This document shows positions 1-9,406 of a stretch of 64,000 nucleotides of DNA, piece after piece. This DNA comes from CBDANW01 sp965197825. GTDB lineage: Bacteria > Acidobacteriota > Vicinamibacteria > Marinacidobacterales > DATDRI01. The position numbers were made by a program, and so were the translations under genes. The notes beneath the pieces were generated by a model. It searched no databases. It was not told the origin of the DNA and worked only from the letters and a program-made list of their open reading frames with translations. How positions within the stretch are numbered: the first letter of the stretch is position 1; the number at the start of each line of letters is the position of its first letter. The DNA lies in assembly GCA_965197825.1 (NCBI GenBank), contig CBDANW010000003.1:2356001-2420000 (forward strand). The letters are read 5' to 3'.

Positions 1-639
1 CGAGTGAGTCGGAAGCGGGTGATTCGGTTGAAACAGGCAGAAGGCCTCATTGCTCGAGTACGCAAACGCTTCAAGCGCACGACGGTAAGCGGTCATGGCC
101 AGCCCGTCGCGGCCAATGTGCTCGGGCAAGACTTCGTCGCCGATGCGCCGAACCAACGGTGGGTCGGGGACACGACCGAGTTCGTGATCGGCAGCGGCGG
201 GAAGCTTTATCTCGCGGCGCTCCTCGACCTCTACTCGCGATTCCTCGTTGGGTGGGCCGTAAGTGCTATTAACGACCGTCACCTGGTTATCAAGGCGTTG
301 CGGATGGCACTGAAACGTCGCCAACCGGCCGCAGGGCTCTTGCATCACTCCGATCAGGGCAGTCCGTATGCCAGCAAAGACTACCAACGTCTCCTTGAGA
401 CGCATGGCATGACCGGGAGCATGAGCCGACGGGGCAACTGCTACGACAACGCCGTCATCGAGAGCTGGTTCTCCACAGTCAAGCACGAGCTTGGGGAGCA
501 TTTCCTAAGTTGCGGCGAGGCCAAGATGGCCCTCTTCGACTTCATCGAGGTATTCTACAACCAGAGACGACGACACTCGACCCTCGGCCAGGTCAGTCCG
601 GCCGAGTTTGAACGACGGATGAGGACTTCGCCAGCTTAA
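1..639 (+). CDS. IS3-family transposase OrfB, 5' end outside the window
   Basis: DDE integrase-core transposase of an IS3 element. The frame is open from the first base, so the N-terminal HTH part lies upstream of the window. Visible catalytic landmarks are the first Asp in WVGDTTEF, the second in HHSDQGSPY, and the Glu in DNAVIESWFSTVKHE, followed by the usual FYNQRRRHSTLG tail. It ends in TAA, followed at about 640-670 by an IS3-type right terminal repeat that reads, on the minus strand, TGGGCTTGATCCGGTTTCG. The next base resumes an IS256 transposase, so this IS3 sits inside IS256 copy A. Family assignment is firm; intactness cannot be judged from here. Confidence 0.9.
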   Translation, partial: RVSRKRVIRLKQAEGLIARVRKRFKRTTVSGHGQPVAANVLGQDFVADAPNQRWVGDTTEFVIGSGGKLYLAALLDLYSRFLVGWAVSAINDRHLVIKALRMALKRRQPAAGLLHHSDQGSPYASKDYQRLLETHGMTGSMSRRGNCYDNAVIESWFSTVKHELGEHFLSCGEAKMALFDFIEVFYNQRRRHSTLGQVSPAEFERRMRTSPA

Positions 640-670
640 CTAAACCGTCTACGAAACCGGATCAAGCCCA
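640..670 (+). repeat. Right terminal inverted repeat of the IS3 element
   Basis: After the transposase stop the sequence runs CCGTCTACGAAACCGGATCA and on to GCCCA, a typical IS3-family end. It abuts sequence that in the full IS256 copy at 54515-55914 is internal (from position 54798), which marks the IS3/IS256 junction at 670/671. Confidence 0.7.
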
Positions 671-1786
671 GAAGGGACGACGCAACGGGTATGAGTCGCA
701 TCGGGTCCTCACGGGCGAGGGAGCGGTAACGGTGCAAGTGCCGCGGGTACGAGAAACAGAGAAGGTGTTTCAGTCAAAGATTCTCGACGCCTACGTGAGC
801 CGGACCGAGAAACTCGATGAACTGATCGCGCGGATGTACGTCCACGGGATGTCGACGCGTGACATTGAGGCGACGTTCGCGGACGTGCTGAGCGGCACGG
901 GTGTCTCGAAGTCGGTGGTGAGCCGGGTCACACGGTGTCTGTCGGAGGATTTCGAGGCGTTTCGAAAACGGGATCTCTCGAACGAGAAGCTGTTGTATCT
1001 CGAGCTCGACGGCACGTACCTGCGCTACCACCAAGGAGCGGAGAGGAAAGAGCCCATCCTCGTTGCGACCGGCTATCGCGCTGATGGGACGCGAGTTCTT
1101 CTTCATATCGGTGTCGGCAACCGAGAATCCTACGAGAACTGGAAGGGGTTTTTGCAGGAGATGGTGGCCCGAGGAATGAGGGAGCCGTTGCTCATCGTGA
1201 CGGACGGGAATCCTGGAGTGCTCAAAGCGATCGCAGAGGTCTTCCCTCGAAGCCTCAAGCAACGTTGCCAGAAGCACCGCCTCGAGAACATCCTGGGCAA
1301 GGCTCCGAAGGAAGTGCGCGACGAACTCAAGGCGGCCATCCTTGAGTCGTTCCATGCGAACAGCTACGAGCAAGGGCTGAAGAAGGGTCGGGAGGTGATC
1401 GCTCGGTACCGTCAACGATTCCCGAGCGCGATGAAGTGCATGGAAGAGACCCTCGAAGCGTGTCTTCAGGCGCTACGCCTTCCTGCGGCGCATCACAAAA
1501 GGCTTCGCACGTCGAATCTACTTGAGCGCACGTTCGGAGAGCACAAACGTCGCACAAAGGTCATTCCTCACTTCTTCACCGAGGAGGCCGCGATGAAACT
1601 CTCGTTCGCTGTGCTCTTGGCCGTCGCAAACAAATGGCGCGGCGTGAGGATGGATGTCTTCGCCGCTAGGAAAGTCGAGGAGCTTCGCAACGAGCTTCTC
1701 CCGCAAGGCACGTCGGAGGAATCAGCAGCTTAACCGAGCGCGGGGAACCGTACGGAGATTTGACAGGAAAATTAAGACTTGACCCC
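671..1786 (+). pseudogene. IS256-family transposase, copy A, 5'-truncated by IS3
   Basis: Mutator-type (IS256) transposase missing about the first 80 residues compared with the 416-residue full copies at 52299-53549 and 54613-55863. Otherwise it is nearly identical to them at DNA level, including the catalytic region (LELDGTYLRYH, VTDGNPGVLKA) and the C-terminus ending EESAA at 1733. The right terminal repeat (TTTGACAGGAAAATTAAGAC, then TTGACC) follows to 1786. The left part was lost or displaced by the IS3 ending at 670. It is one of four copies of this element in the window. Confidence 0.9.
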
Positions 1787-1877
1787 ACCCGTTCGACCTC
1801 CAGCGGTTGGGCAACTCGACTGCGCCAACGGTACTGTCAAATTGAGTCGGTGACTGACACAATGGGCCGATGAGACC

Positions 1878-2197
1878 CCGTCCTGTGCCAAAACTCGGCC
1901 CTTTTGAAAGACCATGGCTGTAATTTAATGCACCGTAAAGTCTTAGCGTCATTTTACCAACACTTAATGGCGGAAGCACCCATGAGGTCTGTGTGAGCAG
2001 CAGGGCTGCCCGATCGAACAACGGCTGCCTGACCAACAGTAGGAATTGCACATGGTACGTCATGATGGATCCGAAGATAACACCCTCGGGCCAGACGATT
2101 GTAAAGCCCACAGCCCTTGGCACCGTCGCAAAACATAGACGCTAAGCTGCTGATTTATCGGCTATTTCAAGAGGGCCGAGTTTTGGCACAGGACGGG
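1878..2197 (+). mobile_element. MITE-A copy 1 (320 bp)
   Basis: Short non-autonomous element with terminal inverted repeats CGTCCTGTGCCAAAACTCGG and, at the right end, GGGCCGAGTTTTGGCACAGG. Full-length relatives lie at 15738-16057 (same orientation) and 16831-17152 (inverted). It has no credible coding capacity. Its interior contains about 60 bp from one half of MITE-B (ending GGCGGAAGCACC), so it is a chimera of two element types. Confidence 0.85.
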
Positions 2198-2248
2198 GTG
2201 GCGGATGGTACAGTTTGGTGCCATCCGGTCTCGGCAAAAAGCAGGAGT

Positions 2249-4021
2249 TCAGTCGTTTCCCTCTATCAAGGAAGAATCTAAATCAGCGGAAAAGTCACCC
2301 CACACTTTTCTAGCACGTTGCTTGCGGGTGGCGACGCGCTCGGGACGGGGGAGTGTGGAGATATGTGGAGCTTCTTCAATCAATCGAAGAATCAAGAGCA
2401 CGTTACGACTACCGCGGGGCGACGGATTCAACGGTAGAATCTCTGGCGCATAGCGCCGCCAGATCGGACCCGGACCCCATTCCCTCCAACGCTCGGCTCT
2501 TAATCGAATGCGCCGCGATAACGGATACTCGGGATCGTCGCGATCCGGTGGCGGTCCCTCCATTCTCACGATCCGCAGGATGGTCGGTTCGTGGGAGAGA
2601 AAGAATTCCACCGGGACCTCTATATCGTGGCCTGGGAAAAGAACAAGTTCGGGCTCACGCATCGCGACGCGGCGGTCGACTAAGCCGAAACGGTCGTAGA
2701 TGTACAGGTCGGAATAGTACCCGAGCGCGCCGATCCCTACATGAACAATGCTGTCTTCCGGTTCGAAGTGCCGCTTGAGCGTCACCGCGATCTCCCTCCA
2801 GAGGGGGAGGTCTTCGACTCCCATACTCCAAAACTCGTACTCGGTGCTGAAGGCACTTGTGTAACGAAAATGAAAGACACGGTGTGCTGACTCGGGTATG
2901 AGATGTGCGTTCCAAGCGGGAAGCAGACCGACCGAGATTGTGGAGCCGACAAGCACCACGAATACAAAGAGCTTGACGAGCCTAGGCACAGTCGCCGTCT
3001 CGATGGATGAAAGGTGTTCCCACAGTCGAGCGGCCAACCATCCCATCAAGAGTGCTCCGAAGGCGAAACCCGGAACTAGAAACCGTCCCATGGCCATCCA
3101 ATCTCCGCCGACCACCACAGCGTAGGTGGGAAATGCCAGGCTCAAGGTTCCGAGGGCAAGTGCTACCGGTTTCGGTGCTTCCCGCCAAGCCACGTAGCTA
3201 GCCGCCGGCAATAAAAGAAGCGGTGTCACAAATGTGAGAGCGAAGGAGGCTACGTAGCGGAAGCCTCGCAGTGCGACTTGGGGACTGAAACCAACCTTGG
3301 CGTAGACCGGATTGGGAAAGAGAAGCTGGTAATAGGAATATCGCCACGCGAAATAGACTGAAAAAGCGGTGCCTACGATCGCGACGTAGATGGCCACAGG
3401 TCGCCAGACTGCTTCCCCTTTCATCCGTCGGGTAACGATACCCAACAGGGCGATGAGCAAAGCCCAGGCAATGCCTTCTGTACGCAACAACGCGATAGCC
3501 ACACCAGCAAGCGCACCGCAGTAAGGCGCGATGCCACCCGGACGCAGAACAAGAAAGTAGGCCGTCGCGAAGGTGGAAAGGGCGAACGCCATGGTTTCAA
3601 GACCGCCGGTCGACCACAAAGCATAGGGTGGAAACAGACCAAGGCCCAGCGTTATGGGGAAAGCCACACTGAGCCCCATGCTGAAATCTCGCCGTAGCGT
3701 TCGAAAAACGAGGTACAAGAGCAAAGAGCCACAGGCAAAACCGAGCATCGGTGCCCAGAAAGTAACGTCGAGTTCCAAGTACTCGACAAACGCGCACACC
3801 GCGACCCACAGGAGGTTGCTGTATCCCTCTTCCGGTTGCTGAGGCCCCAGGTTGTAGCGGAGGCCGTACCCCATCGCCCAGTTCTTCGCGTAACGGAAAC
3901 TGATGAAGGCGTCGTCGATGTTGTGCCAAAATCTATAGGTCAACAACGAGTAGGGGATCCACGCGATAAGGAAGGCGATCCAATCTCGACCAACCTTGGG
4001 TTTGTCGTCAGCGTTGTTCAT
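2249..4021 (-). CDS. GT-C fold polytopic membrane glycosyltransferase-like protein
   Basis: A 590-residue polytopic inner-membrane protein, predicted to transfer a sugar from a polyprenyl-phosphate donor to an envelope glycan. Near residue 35, in the first periplasmic loop after the first membrane segment, is the DDAFISFRYAKNW motif typical of ArnT/AftB-like GT-C enzymes (Asp-Asp plus RYA), followed by EEGYSNLLW. About ten hydrophobic segments follow, then a soluble C-terminal stretch (about 430-590). ATG start; Asp-rich short N-terminus. No partner gene is adjacent; the SGNH hydrolase upstream (4245-5447) has the same orientation with a 223-bp gap. Donor and acceptor are not predictable. Confidence 0.8.
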   Translation of the reverse strand: MNNADDKPKVGRDWIAFLIAWIPYSLLTYRFWHNIDDAFISFRYAKNWAMGYGLRYNLGPQQPEEGYSNLLWVAVCAFVEYLELDVTFWAPMLGFACGSLLLYLVFRTLRRDFSMGLSVAFPITLGLGLFPPYALWSTGGLETMAFALSTFATAYFLVLRPGGIAPYCGALAGVAIALLRTEGIAWALLIALLGIVTRRMKGEAVWRPVAIYVAIVGTAFSVYFAWRYSYYQLLFPNPVYAKVGFSPQVALRGFRYVASFALTFVTPLLLLPAASYVAWREAPKPVALALGTLSLAFPTYAVVVGGDWMAMGRFLVPGFAFGALLMGWLAARLWEHLSSIETATVPRLVKLFVFVVLVGSTISVGLLPAWNAHLIPESAHRVFHFRYTSAFSTEYEFWSMGVEDLPLWREIAVTLKRHFEPEDSIVHVGIGALGYYSDLYIYDRFGLVDRRVAMREPELVLFPGHDIEVPVEFFLSHEPTILRIVRMEGPPPDRDDPEYPLSRRIRLRAERWREWGPGPIWRRYAPEILPLNPSPRGSRNVLLILRLIEEAPHISTLPRPERVATRKQRARKVWGDFSADLDSSLIEGND

Positions 4022-4244
4022 TGAGATTATTCCACCGAGTGATTGAAGGGTAGCAGATGAAGGTGGCTAGACAAAAAAGCAGACCGTAAGGTTCATCACG
4101 GGCAAGGAGCTTTGCGCGGACTCACTACCCCTCATGGTGATCGAGGACGATCGATCTGTCGCCGGCCTCCGTCCGGGGTTGCCCTTGCGCCGCATTCGTC
4201 GAACCTGGGACTTCCTAAGGACTCAGCGCAACTCCGATCGGCGA

Positions 4245-5447
4245 TTACGGAGACGCGGCGGGGCGAGGCTGGTCTTCGACACAGTAGCGGAACCAATCTG
4301 CCATTAACTGCCCCACCAACTCGTGCCCGCGGTTGTTGAGGTGGGTGTCCCCGGCTAAGTAGAGGCGCCTGCCGTCCCCGCGGGCGTGCTCGCGCAGCGG
4401 TGGCAGCAGGTCCAGGAACGGAATACCGTGCTCCCGGGCGAAGACCTGGATCCAGGCTTGCGGGAAGGCGGTGTCATAGCTGGGTCCAGAAGTGTGCCGC
4501 GCGTGGACCTGCTGCCGAGTCGGGATCGTCGCCACCGCCAGACGGGCGCCACGCTCAAGCAGGAAGGCGTCGATGCGAGCCAGGGTCTCCAGGGTGACGT
4601 CCCGAGCCGATAATGCTGCGGGAGGATAGGGGTGCTGAGACCAGTAGGAATACATGGTGAAGTTGCGGTTCACGGCGAAGTCGACGCAGCGGTTCTCCCA
4701 TCCGAAAAGGGGCGCAGCGAGTGAGAAGGCGGCCGAGCGCTCGAGCAGGCGGCGCCAGAGACCGGGAGAACACGGCGTGGGGATTGTGTCGTCCTCCTCT
4801 AGCTCCGACGCGGGTACGCGGGCACGCACCACAGCATCGTCCAGCTCGACCGTGCCGTGGACCAGCCGCTCCTTGTTTACTCCTAGCCAAGTGTCCCGCA
4901 GGTCGTTCCCGTTGAAGAGCGCGATCACCACATAGTCGACCCCGAAGCGCACCACCTCTTCGTGAAGCAGTAGCTCCATGTCGGCGAGGCCATAGCCGCC
5001 CACGCCGAAGCTCATCACTTCAAACCGTTGGCGGGAGACGGAGGTTTCGAAGACCGCCGGGAAGGCCTGCTCCCAGGAGTCGGCCCAGCAGCCGAAGGTG
5101 AAGGAATCACCCAAAAAGGCGATGCGGCGACGCCGGTCACGACGCTCAAGTGAGACCTCGCGCCAGGGCATGCCGTGGCTGTTGGTGCGGATTTGCACCT
5201 CGCGCCCACCCACCCGCGCGGTGAGGTTGAGGTTGGGTTTCAGGCGGTAGGAGCCAGTACCATGTGGGTTCGGCCGGAGCAGGTCGAGCCGCTCCGCCGG
5301 CTGCTGCGCGTCGCGGGCGCGCCACGCAAGGAAGGCGCGGGCACCACCCTCCAGAACAGCCAGGCTCAGGAAGGCACCCAGCGCGACCGTGACGGCAAGG
5401 AACGCCGTGCGGCGGCACGCAGGGAGAGCGTCTTCCTTGTCTTTCAT
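4245..5447 (-). CDS. SGNH/GDSL-type hydrolase with N-terminal membrane anchor
   Basis: A 400-residue protein with one N-terminal membrane segment (about residues 11-37), then an SGNH hydrolase domain facing the periplasm. Block I is FLGDSFTFGCW (nucleophile Ser near residue 113), block III is around FNGNDLRDTW, and the C-terminal catalytic pair is in GDTHLNNRGHELV. Such proteins act as carbohydrate or lipid (O-acyl) esterases or acyltransferases in exopolysaccharide systems (AlgJ/AlgX-like). The neighbouring GT-C gene suits a glycan-modifying role. The exact substrate is unknown. Confidence 0.8.
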   Translation of the reverse strand: MKDKEDALPACRRTAFLAVTVALGAFLSLAVLEGGARAFLAWRARDAQQPAERLDLLRPNPHGTGSYRLKPNLNLTARVGGREVQIRTNSHGMPWREVSLERRDRRRRIAFLGDSFTFGCWADSWEQAFPAVFETSVSRQRFEVMSFGVGGYGLADMELLLHEEVVRFGVDYVVIALFNGNDLRDTWLGVNKERLVHGTVELDDAVVRARVPASELEEDDTIPTPCSPGLWRRLLERSAAFSLAAPLFGWENRCVDFAVNRNFTMYSYWSQHPYPPAALSARDVTLETLARIDAFLLERGARLAVATIPTRQQVHARHTSGPSYDTAFPQAWIQVFAREHGIPFLDLLPPLREHARGDGRRLYLAGDTHLNNRGHELVGQLMADWFRYCVEDQPRPAASP

Positions 5448-5599
5448 GCAACCACCCGCGGGAGAAGATACTTCAAACTAGTGTGGATCAATAAGACGAT
5501 GCCAAGTTTTCATGGGCTGGACCGGTGGAGGTCGAGGCAGAGAGGAGGAAAGAAACTAGATGAGCCGGGAAAGAAACACGCAGAGAAGCCATCGAAAAG

Positions 5600-6963
5600 A
5601 TGTGTCCCGAGGTCCGTGGAAAAAGAACGGCACCCTCCACTCCGTCATCAGAGTATCATATCAGGCGGCAACCTCCGCGCGTTCGAGAACCTCGCTCAGA
5701 CGTTGGTAGCCGTCGATGCGTCGTAGTTGAATCTGGCCAGAGGCGATAAGCCCAAACAGCAAAGCGACCGCGGACTCCTCGCTGGAGAACGACGCTTGGG
5801 TTTTCGTCCGGCGTCGAAACTCGCGGTTGAGATTCTCCAGAGCATTGGTCGTTCGAATCGATTTCCACATGGCACGAGGGAATTCGTAGAAGGTCAGCAG
5901 CTGATTACCGGCCTCCTCTAGGCTTCGGACGACGGCCGGCGCGAGAGGCGTCCACTTGGCGACGAGCTCGTCATAGGCTTTGCGAGCATCGATCCCGTTC
6001 TTGGCGTAGACGATCCGGTTGTAGTCACGCCGGAGCTCACGGCGTGCGTGCGCCGGGCAATGTTCGAGCAAGTCGGCGCGCTTGTGCTCGGTACATCGCT
6101 GCAACCGGCACCCCGGCCACTTCTCCAGCGCTTTCGTCAGCCCCTTGTGGCCGTCGCTGATCACTAGCTTGGGAGCCCGGAGTCCTGGAGCCTGGAGTCC
6201 CTCCAGCACGGAGTCCCAATGCGTCGAGGCTTCGCTCACCGCCAGACGCAATGACAACAGACGTTTGTGCCCGTCTGGCGCGACCCCGAGCGCGACCAGT
6301 ACGGGTACGCTGATCACACGTTTCGCCATCCGCACTTTCAGGTGGAAGCCGTCCAGGTAAACGATCGCGTAGACCTCCTCGCTGAGAGCACGGTTCTGCC
6401 ATTCCTCGAAGCGCTCCTTCAGCCGGCTAACCACGCGAGACACCGCGCTCTTCGATAGGTGCTCCTCACCGAGCAGTGGTTTCAGCGCTTTGCGGATCCG
6501 GCGGCTATTCGCGCCCGACAAGTACGTCCCCAAGATCGCCTCGTCGACCTCACGAGTCCGGCGCGCGTACCGGGGCAACAGCTCGCTCCTGAACTCTGTC
6601 GTCTCTCCCGTTTCCTCGTCTCGCACGCGGGCTCGTGGCACACGGAGCTCGCGAGTTCCCACCGACGTCGTCACGCGACGGGTTTCGGCTCCGTTGCGAT
6701 ATCCACGGCGGTCTTCCGCACGCTCGTAGCTACCACACCCCAGCGCTTGGTTGACTTCTTCCTCAAGCACAACCTCGATCGCCTCCAGTACCCGCTTACG
6801 CAGCCGAAGTTGGACGAACTCCCGGTACTCGCTTACAGACTCCTTCGATATGGTGGTAGGCTTCTTCATGGCGTAATCCTCCTCCTCGCCTTTCCAGGCG
6901 CGGTTTCGTTTTGCTTAACCGGAGGTTACGCCATTCTTATTTCCACGGGAAGCGGGACGGATC
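5600..6963 (-). mobile_element. Intact IS256-family element with target-site duplication
   Basis: A 1364-bp element with imperfect terminal inverted repeats (left GTCCCGAGGTCCGTGGAAAA, right end read on the minus strand GTCCCGCTTCCCGTGGAAAT). It is flanked by a direct repeat CCATCGAAAAG at 5589-5599 and 6964-6974. The repeat is slightly longer than the 8-9 bp usual for IS256, so one or two bases may be chance. It encodes the transposase at 5661-6869. A decayed partial relative lies at 39757-40030. Confidence 0.88.
5661..6869 (-). CDS. IS256-family (mutator) transposase, full length
   Basis: A 402-residue transposase of normal family length. The N-terminus binds DNA (QALGCGSYER, RRGYRNGAETR). 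The mutator catalytic domain shows YLDGFHLKVR (first Asp), LVISDGHKGLTKA (second Asp) and the C-terminal TTNALENLNREFRRRTK region with the Glu. There are no stops or frameshifts, and the element has clean ends and target duplications, so it may be active. It is a different IS256 subgroup from the 1400-bp copies at 52-56 kb. Confidence 0.93.
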   Translation of the reverse strand: MKKPTTISKESVSEYREFVQLRLRKRVLEAIEVVLEEEVNQALGCGSYERAEDRRGYRNGAETRRVTTSVGTRELRVPRARVRDEETGETTEFRSELLPRYARRTREVDEAILGTYLSGANSRRIRKALKPLLGEEHLSKSAVSRVVSRLKERFEEWQNRALSEEVYAIVYLDGFHLKVRMAKRVISVPVLVALGVAPDGHKRLLSLRLAVSEASTHWDSVLEGLQAPGLRAPKLVISDGHKGLTKALEKWPGCRLQRCTEHKRADLLEHCPAHARRELRRDYNRIVYAKNGIDARKAYDELVAKWTPLAPAVVRSLEEAGNQLLTFYEFPRAMWKSIRTTNALENLNREFRRRTKTQASFSSEESAVALLFGLIASGQIQLRRIDGYQRLSEVLERAEVAA

Positions 6964-7079
6964 CCATCGAAAAGCTTACGACGAGTCCTATAACTTAACT
7001 AGCAGTTGTTGAGGAAGAGAAGGGGATGTCCCGGCCGCTGTTGAATTTGGTTGGGTAGCGACGGCACCTGTGAATACTC

Positions 7080-7613
7080 TTAGGCAGCAAACTCATCGCT
7101 GTCAAGAGATTTCTGTTTGCTTCTAAGCGCGTGAACGAGAGCGCCCATATGGCGATAGCCTTTGATACGCCGGAACTTTTTCTGCGCGGTGACGACGCCA
7201 AGAGCGGTCCATCGGCGAACCATGGAAGGACTCTTCCAACGCTTGACGTTTCTCGATACTCTGCGAATGGTTCCGTTGAGATTCTCAATGGCGTTCGTCG
7301 TGGCAAGAGACTGGCGAAGTAAGGCGGGCAGCGCGAGCTTCACGACCGTGAGTGTCTCTTCCATCCCTTCACGAAGGCTTCCGGCAGCTTCGTCGTAACC
7401 GTTTCGCTCGAGCCACGACACCAATGCCTGAAGTCGCTTGCGCGCCTTGTCGGCACTCTTGCACTTGTAGGCTTCCTTCATCGTCTGGAGCACGTAGGCG
7501 TGACGAGACTTGGGAAGGTACGAGCGAAGATTCCGGAGTTTATGGATCTTATGCCGACACGCGACGTGGAGTTGGCTCCAGCGGCGATGTGCGTGAGATT
7601 GAGGTCGGCATAA
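7080..7613 (-). pseudogene. C-terminal half of the split mutator transposase
   Basis: Encodes the last 150 or so residues of an IS256-like transposase: HKIHKLRNLRSYLPKS, the TTNAIENLNGTIRR Glu-containing motif, and a terminus ending SDEFAA. The upstream reading (beyond about 7560) is unrelated sequence from the inserted material. It pairs with the N-terminal half at 9407-10188; a short central piece (the zinc-like RCQ.HK approach) is missing or displaced. Confidence 0.8.
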
Positions 7614-7664
7614 TCCTGTCAGCTTGATCGATGCTTGCCCCCTCATTTTAGAGAGGAGGCAATC

Positions 7665-8085
7665 ATGACAGATCCATTGCGAGTCAGAGTCTGCGGGCCG
7701 TTGGAACTCTACGCACGCGACTTCGGCGCGGAGCTGCTCCGGTTGGGCTACACGCGGGTGTCGGCGGCTTTCCAGCTTCGGTTGATGGCACACTTGAGCC
7801 GCTGGCTTGTCGAAGAGAGTGCGAAGATAGCTGAGCTAACGCCGGGTGTCATAGAGAGATTTTTTTCCGCTCGCCGAGCCACTGGTTACACGAACTACAG
7901 AACACCGAAGGCGCTGGAGCCGCTGCTAAAATTTCTGTGAACCTTGGGTGCCGTGCCGCCCCCACCGGTGACGGAACCGACGGCGCTTGAGGCGGTTCTG
8001 GAAAGGTATCGCACTTACCTGACAGTTGAGCGGGGGCTGGCCAGTTCGACCAATTTCGATAGCTCGAAACTTCCTGGGGCGCAAG
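7665..8085 (+). pseudogene. N-terminal part of a tyrosine recombinase
   Basis: Starts at an ATG preceded by GAGAGGAGG. The first 92 residues form the core-binding (SAM-like) half of a phage/IS-type integrase (FGAELLRLGYTRVS, LMAHLSRWL). An in-frame TGA at 7938 interrupts it where relatives read an Arg codon; the frame then continues (LGAVPPPPVTEPT, YRTYLTVERGL) to 8085 and is cut off before the catalytic domain. It is typical of tyrosine-recombinase trio elements and is dead here. Confidence 0.7.
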
Positions 8086-8203
8086 CGTAACTTCACGGGG
8101 GAGAGTTTCTGGGCGAGGGGCTACTTCGTGTCCACGGTAGGTTTGACCCTGCCCGGGTTTTGTGGACATCAACCGAGGCGCGACAATGCGCCTGGAGGCG
8201 TCC

Positions 8204-8500
8204 ATGGGAGAACGACGACGCAGGAAGTTCACGGGGGAGTTCAAGAAGGAAGCGGTCCGGCTGTTCAGGGAGGGCGAGGGCAGCATCGGCCAGGTCGCTA
8301 AGGAACTGGACCTGACGGAATCGGCCCTTCGAAACTGGGTGAAACAATACAAAGTTGATCACGGTGAAGGTCCACGCGAGGCTCTGACGACGGCGGAACG
8401 TGATGAGCTCCGTTCGCTACGGCGTCGAGTGCGTACGTTGGAGCAAGAGCGAGAAATATTAAAAAAGGCGGCGGCCTTCTTCGCGAAGGAAAGCGAATGA
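8204..8500 (+). CDS. IS3-family OrfA (HTH)
   Basis: About 98 residues, chosen to start at the ATG of MGERRRRKF because GGAGG lies six bases upstream. The N-terminal HTH_Tnp_1 domain (FTGEFKKEAVRLFREG, VAKELDLTESALRNWVKQY) is followed by a leucine zipper (LRSLRRRVRTLEQEREILKK). A slippery A-AAA-AAG heptamer at 8461-8467 lies in the zero frame. A -1 shift there leads without a stop into orfB, as expected for the OrfAB fusion transposase. Confidence 0.9.
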   Translation: MGERRRRKFTGEFKKEAVRLFREGEGSIGQVAKELDLTESALRNWVKQYKVDHGEGPREALTTAERDELRSLRRRVRTLEQEREILKKAAAFFAKESE

Positions 8501-9375
8501 GATTCAAATTCATTCACGCGGAGCGGGCCAACTACCCGGTGCGGGTGATGTGCCGAGTTCTGAGGGTATCGACCAGCGGCTACTACGCTCAGATGAAGCG
8601 CGCGCCCAGCAAGCGACAGTGTGAGGATGGGAAGCTGAAGCTGCGCATCCAAGCGATCCACGCCCATAGCCGTGGTACCTACGGCAGGGAGCGTGTACGT
8701 CGCCAGCTTGACGGGGAGAACGTCGAGGTAGGCAAGCAGCGAGTGGCACGGCTGATGCGTGAGATGGGCCTGCAGGGTCTACCCAGCAAGCGTTTTCGCC
8801 GCACGACCGACAGCAAGCACGATCGCCCCATCGCACCCAACGTGCTCGGCCGGAACTTCGAAGCCGAACGACCGAACCAGTTCTGGGTGACGGACATAAC
8901 CTACATCCGGACTTGGGAAGGCTGGCTCTACTTGGCGGTCATCCTCGATCTGTTCTCGCGTCGTGTCGTAGGCTGGGCGATGCAGCCCCACCTGCGCGCG
9001 GAGCTTGCTCTCGAGGCGCTTCACATGGCCTTGGGGCGCCGCCTGCCGGAAAGTGGCTTGGTGCATCATTCAGACCGTGGTACTCAATACGCGGCTGCGA
9101 CCTACCAGGCCGTGCTCGATGAGTACGGCATCGTGTGCTCGATGAGCCGCAAGGGTGATTGCTGGGACAACGCCGTGACCGAGAGCTTCTTAGGCACGCT
9201 CAAGACCGAGCTCCTCCACCGATGTAGTTGGCCAACACGACGTATGGCCAAAGACGCGGTCGCGAGCTACATCGAGGGGTTCTACAATCCGTATCGACTC
9301 CACTCGTCACTCGATTACAACAGCCCAATGGTGTTCGAACGGATTCATGACCTCAAAACGGCTCATGCGAGATAA
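8497..9375 (+). CDS. IS3-family OrfB transposase
   Basis: A 292-residue protein overlapping orfA by ATGA. It has HTH_21 (RGTYGRERVRRQL), then the rve integrase core: first Asp in FWVTDITYI, second Asp in VHHSDRGTQYA, Glu in DNAVTESFLGTLKTEL, and the ending YNPYRLHSSLDYNSP. All catalytic residues are present and the frame is complete, so the element may be active. Confidence 0.92.
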   Translation: MRFKFIHAERANYPVRVMCRVLRVSTSGYYAQMKRAPSKRQCEDGKLKLRIQAIHAHSRGTYGRERVRRQLDGENVEVGKQRVARLMREMGLQGLPSKRFRRTTDSKHDRPIAPNVLGRNFEAERPNQFWVTDITYIRTWEGWLYLAVILDLFSRRVVGWAMQPHLRAELALEALHMALGRRLPESGLVHHSDRGTQYAAATYQAVLDEYGIVCSMSRKGDCWDNAVTESFLGTLKTELLHRCSWPTRRMAKDAVASYIEGFYNPYRLHSSLDYNSPMVFERIHDLKTAHAR

Positions 9376-9406
9376 TCAACCTGTCCACTTTTCCTGGGCA
9401 AGGTCA

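Larger units (their letters stand above)
8144..9406 (+). mobile_element. IS3-family element inserted in the split IS256
   Basis: About 1.26 kb with imperfect terminal repeats: the left begins TGACCCTGCCCGGGTTTTGT, and the right end read on the minus strand begins TGACCTTGCCCAGGAAAAGT. It carries overlapping orfA and orfB with a shift heptamer. No clean 3-4 bp target duplication is visible. The left flank is tyrosine-recombinase debris and the right flank is the mutator N-terminal half. Confidence 0.82.

Noticed and set aside
774..1415. 213-codon minus-strand frame, repeated at 52617-53258 and 54904-55545
   Set aside because: Exact antisense shadow of the IS256 transposase; its conservation only reflects the copy identity.
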